In this document: piece after piece, positions 60,224-64,000 of the stretch | How positions within the stretch are numbered: the first letter of the stretch is position 1 | How the letters are laid out: each line of letters starts with the position of its first letter | Assembly (NCBI RefSeq): GCF_963676685.1 | Contig: NC_092356.1 | Span: 21,625,750-21,689,749 of the forward strand | Direction: 5' to 3' | DNA: 64,000 bases | Source of the DNA: Mytilus edulis | Lineage: Eukaryota; Mollusca; Bivalvia; Mytilida; Mytilidae | Notes under the pieces: model-generated | What the model was told of the DNA's origin: nothing | Database searches by the model: none | What the model saw: the letters and a program-made list of their open reading frames with translations, nothing else | Position numbers and translations under genes: made by a program

Positions 60224-61724
60224 TTAAATGCATATTTTCACAGCGCCTTTCTTATGCTTATTAACAGCTTGACATAGAACCCGAAATTTTTCTGAATCGC
60301 TATCATCGTAGTTATAATTTTTCCATTTTATAAGTGCATAGTATAAGCGAGAACGATATTGTTCCTGGTCGTAGGCTTCTTTAGCTTCATTGACAGCTTG
60401 ATGTCCTTTCTCCGCCAGGCCTGAAAGAGCTGTAAAAATATACAAGCATATTGATACAAATTTCAAACAGTAACTCTTAAGGTGGTACCTTACACAACAG
60501 GCACGTAACTCTATAAAATCAGCTAAAGGTTTTAATTACGTTGTGTTGTTAAGGGAATATTAAGCTTCTCAATGATCAAAATAAGTGTTTGTCAAACTGC
60601 TATATAACCAATGTATTTTTTCTGATAAGTTGGTTGGTTCAATTTTTTTGAAATTTTTATATTTTTGTCAAAGGATCAAAGTTAATATTTTGTCAAAATT
60701 TTATGAAAATTAAACGAGTAAAATAAATTTTAGTCAAGGTGTTGGGTACCACCTTAAGTGCATATATATTGCGACTAATGAGAAACCCATTAATTTGTGA
60801 AATAATTATTGAGACTTTATTTAATGATGCTTCAAAGTATTGCGACAATGTAATTTGAGAAAGCCAATTCTGATTTATGCGATAGTTCTTTATCCAAATG
60901 CATATGCATTTTATATGTCATGCGGTCATAATTCAAAATTCTAATTAATGTGTTCATATCTGACAAGCCAATTTCTAACTTATGCGATCAAACTAATAAT
61001 TCGATTTCTAATACATGCGAGTGTAATAACGAATTCAATTTATGGTTCATGCAATCATGATTTAGAAAGCAATTTGTGTAATGCATGCGTTTATACGCGA
61101 GATTTATATTGTTTTGCATTAAATACCTATCTTAATAACGTACAGTTAAATATACAGATTTTGATAAAATATGGTAAACCAGCGGTAATGGCAAAAATTT
61201 CTCAGCATGCAGTGGTAAATTTTTTATAAGCGTCTTTTTATGTTAAATATACCATTTGACAGAATAACACAATTTTATAAGACAAAAAAAAAAAAAAATA
61301 CCTATCTTAATAACGTACAGTTAAATATGCAGATTTTGATAAAATATGGTAAACCAGCGATAATGGCAAAAAATTCTCAGCATGCAGTGGTAAATTTTTT
61401 TATAAGCGTCTTTTTATGTTAAATATACTATTTGACAGAATAACACAATTTTATAAGACAAAATAGCGATATCTAAGGATGAGGCGAAGTTGTAATGCAT
61501 ACGATCTACCGCAAAATTGTATAAAAGTATCACGTTAAATGTATTAACACGATTTGTCTGCCTCTTTCGCAGGTAACACCTGTTTTTCAAATACGATGTT
61601 TCTTAAGTATTAACATTGATTCACTTACAAAATAATGTTCTAATGAAATGTTCCCAATCCGGAAGAACGTCAATGTCGGAACAAAACCGATTGAAGAATT
61701 TCTCCCAGTTTATTCTGTCGTCAT
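60224..61724 (-). CDS. Paralogous receptor gene, last two exons (death-domain-like region); partial
   Basis: Exons 61,724-61,629 (96 nt) and 60,429-60,224 (206 nt) have the same phases as the matching exons at 48,150-48,058 and 36,576-36,371. Together they read DRINWEKFFNRFCSDIDVLP, DWEHFIRTLF, a joining Ser, LSGLAEKGHQAVNEAKEAYD, QEQYRSRLYYALIKWKNYNY, then SEKFRVLCQAVNKHKKG and a stop. This is closer to a canonical death domain than the other gene: W..FF..., DWEHFIR.L, Y..RLYYAL.KW, F..L..AV. No transmembrane or ectodomain exon was recognised between 61,725 and the window end, so the gene probably continues beyond 64,000. Confidence 0.75.
60477..60757. mobile_element. MITE with TTAA flanks (GGTGGTACC ends)
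   Basis: TTAA (60,477-60,480), then GGTGGTACC; the right end GGTACCACC is followed by TTAA (60,754-60,757). 273 bp without coding. TTAA duplication suggests piggyBac-type mobilisation. Lies in the intron between the two paralogous death-domain exons. Confidence 0.8.
61122..61463. repeat. Tandem duplication of about 166 bp
   Basis: 61,122-61,287 and 61,297-61,463, about nine A apart, share AATACCTATCTTAATAACGT through CACAATTTTATAAGACAAAA with few differences. Lies in the same intron. Confidence 0.88.
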
Positions 61725-61789
61725 CTAAAGATAAATAACTTATTTTAGACACCGTTAAAATGTAGGTTTTAGTACAAAACTTTATCATA

Positions 61790-62030
61790 AAAAAGATGCA
61801 ATATATAACAAAGGGACATTCAAACTCATAAGTTGGAATTAAACTCGATATGCTATGGTTAAAAAAGAAAACGACAAACAATTAAACAACAGTATACAAA
61901 ACACAACATAGAAAATTAAAAACTGAGGAATAGAAAGCCAATCACAAACGGTTAGGGGTTACAGGTATTCCAGAACAATATGATGATCATGCTAAACATA
62001 TGGCACCCTTCATGTTGCTCATGAAAGTAT
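61790..62030 (-). repeat. Interspersed repeat (GCACCTG...TTTCGTC family), diverged minus copy
   Basis: AAGGGACATTCAAACTCATA through CCCTTCATGTTGCTCATG, diverged from 56,590-56,860. Confidence 0.6.
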
Positions 62031-62055
62031 AAAATTGTAGATAAGTCATATTCAT

Positions 62056-62206
62056 AGACAATAACTGTTTAGTGTCTTTAAATATCAGCTGCATTTGTAC
62101 GAGACTAGGAAACAAGGTGTATGCGAGCTTTAAGCGAGCTATTACACCTGTTTTGAGCCGAGTACAAATACAGCTGATATTTAAAGACACTAAACAGTTA
62201 TTGTCT
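62056..62206. mobile_element. Palindromic MITE-like element
   Basis: Left AGACAATAACTGTTTAGTGT is exactly inverted at the right end. Arms of about 48 bp with one mismatch, then a looser inner part (GCGAGCTTTAAGCGAGCT). The flanks show no clear target duplication. Confidence 0.8.
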
Positions 62207-64000
62207 TTATCCTGCAATAATTCTGCATATTATTTGTGTTTTAAAAGACACAAAAACACATGTTTAGCGTTTATTTTCGATTTGAAATCCCTTGAGACCC
62301 GTGTAGTAATACGATACAGTAATCACACATTCAGCTGAAGACGGGTTCGCAAAAAAACGATCTCGAATGGTCCAATTTGAAACAGGAGTGTACGAGTTGT
62401 CCTACGCTTCATACTCGACATTCACTAAACATGCATGCTGAAATTGACATGGTTGTTTTTGTTACACAATCATTCACACTCAAGTTCTGAAATCGATAGT
62501 TGTCATCGTAGAAAAGACTGTTGTTCATGTGTGTATGTTATCAGAAAATTGGTGTGATTCTTATTGCTCTAAGGAAATGCTTGAAAACCAACAGAACGTA
62601 TAAAAGTAATCGTTAATTCGCAATTGATACGTCATTGGAATGCGACTTCAATACACATTCTGAGGTCACGCAGGTTCATACAATACTCAGTCCGGCAGTG
62701 GGCGGAGCTTTCATGCGATATCTGTATAGTATACAGATACAGCATAGCGATATATGTAGGGTTGTATCTGTATAGTAGAACACCCAATTGCAGGATAAAT
62801 TTTGATATTACCACTTTGGTTTCATTATATGTTATAGGATTGGTGAATTCCTGTGTATATCGTGAAAACTAATAAAACGAACGAAGGCATTGCATTTGCA
62901 TGTATTAAAACCTGCATTATACATGATTATCATAAAAAAAATGATCAAATTCATAACGAATCTCCTTAAAACTGTTTTAGCCATGATATTATGTATGAAT
63001 GATTTTAATGTATAAAAGATGAATAATCATTCACTCAAGTTTATAAATGAGGACATATTATCAACGCTTGACTAAACGCAATAAGCAGGTGTTTTTTTCT
63101 AATGATTTTTTTTCAACTATTTTACAAATTGATTGCTTAACATTTTGAAATTGTTGTTTACTCTTGTGATTTTCTTCTGTTAGGGCCATTGTTAAAACAA
63201 CTATTAAAATATATAAAGCGCATAATGAAGAATACTAAAATGTGTTAGTCTACAAAATACTTGGTGGTTTCGCTGTATTAACAACAATTGGAAGAGCATT
63301 TGAAAAACAAGTATACAGAACGGAATCTTGCCATGAAAACTTTTAAAGTTGATAACACTTCGAATGTTTTGAATGATTAAAGTATTATTAAGAACATTGC
63401 AGTTCTGTATATTACTTAACAATGTCTTAGATTTCGACTTTCGACGATGTTTCAAAGGTTGTTCGAGAGGATTTTAAAAGTTACACATGTAATCCTAAAC
63501 ATTTTTTCTTAAAGTCATATGAAACCTAAAATTAAAATAAAATATGCATATGTTTTTTAAAACTAAATGGATAGTTTTCATTATACAACTTATGTACATA
63601 TACTTTTTTCTGAGGAAAATTCTTTAATTTGTCCACATTTAGAAGAAGTTTACTTATTTTTAATTGCTTGCTGCCAGGAAGCAATTCGCCGACATATTTT
63701 CCGTATGCATACTGATCTAAGCGTGACCCTCTTCGTAAAAATCCGGTTATAGCAATACGCATGAATCTGTCATTAAAATAAACAAATACCTGATTGTATA
63801 TGTTAAACAGGTGCTAAATATCCATGCTTTTTCTTGATTATTTACTATAAGGTGACAATCGGTAAACTTCGGCTTCAAAACACGGCATTTAATGAGTAGC
63901 CATATTTGTTAAAACATAACAGACAGATAGAAAAAAAAAATGACGATTATACGATATATTTGCGTAAAAAATGATAAAATCGTGCACAGAGGACTAAGTT
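62207..64000. other. Non-coding to window end
   Basis: No exon of the paralogous receptor (transmembrane or cysteine-rich) could be recognised on the minus strand, and no other gene on either strand. A small hairpin-like CTGTATAGTATACAG lies near 62,722. Confidence 0.4.

Noticed and set aside
63532-63762. Possible missing exon of the paralogous receptor
   Set aside because: The frame has no transmembrane or cysteine pattern and no convincing acceptor and donor in the needed phases.

Overview
The window looks like nuclear DNA of a marine bivalve, most likely a mussel (Mytilus-like). It is AT-rich, its genes are split into small exons with GT/AG introns, and it is crowded with short interspersed repeats that I associate with mussel genomes. 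No bacterial, organellar or rRNA features are seen. All identifications come from reading the sequence and from family knowledge; no search was run.

Layout. (1) 1-12.4 kb, + strand: a complete five-exon ependymin-related secreted protein gene (212 aa). Intron 1 holds a 3.2 kb foldback-type element, and the stop codon lies inside a 49-bp minisatellite. (2) 12.4-16.0 kb: non-coding, with a minisatellite and a palindromic MITE-like element. (3) 16,005-27,296: a segment of 11,292 bp that recurs almost unchanged at 42,996-54,287. It starts exactly at the terminal base of a dead hAT-like transposon and carries the internal exons of a minus-strand gene. (4) 27.3-31.8 kb, + strand: a second ependymin-related gene with the same intron phases; its first exon was not found. 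(5) 31.8-43.0 kb: repeats, including a reverse-transcriptase remnant, plus the last exon of the minus-strand gene. (6) 43.0-54.7 kb: the second segment copy and the first exon of the minus-strand gene. (7) 54.7-64.0 kb: repeats and the two last exons of a paralogous minus-strand gene.

The most interesting locus is the minus-strand gene at 54,704-36,371. Its exons join with matching phases into a predicted type I membrane protein: signal peptide; an N-terminal peptide like the copper-binding N-terminus of AA15 lytic polysaccharide monooxygenases; a six-cysteine ectodomain; one transmembrane helix; and a cytoplasmic region that reads like a death domain split over two exons. A paralogue of the cytoplasmic part lies at 61,724-60,224, with a terminal exon of exactly the same length (206 nt). 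I read this as a small family of death-domain membrane receptors, probably linked to innate immunity or apoptosis. That function is inference.

The duplicated segment gives this gene a second set of internal exons without its first or last exon. It is either a very recent duplication started at a hAT end or an assembly duplication of one haplotype; flanking target-site evidence suggests the right-hand copy is the original.
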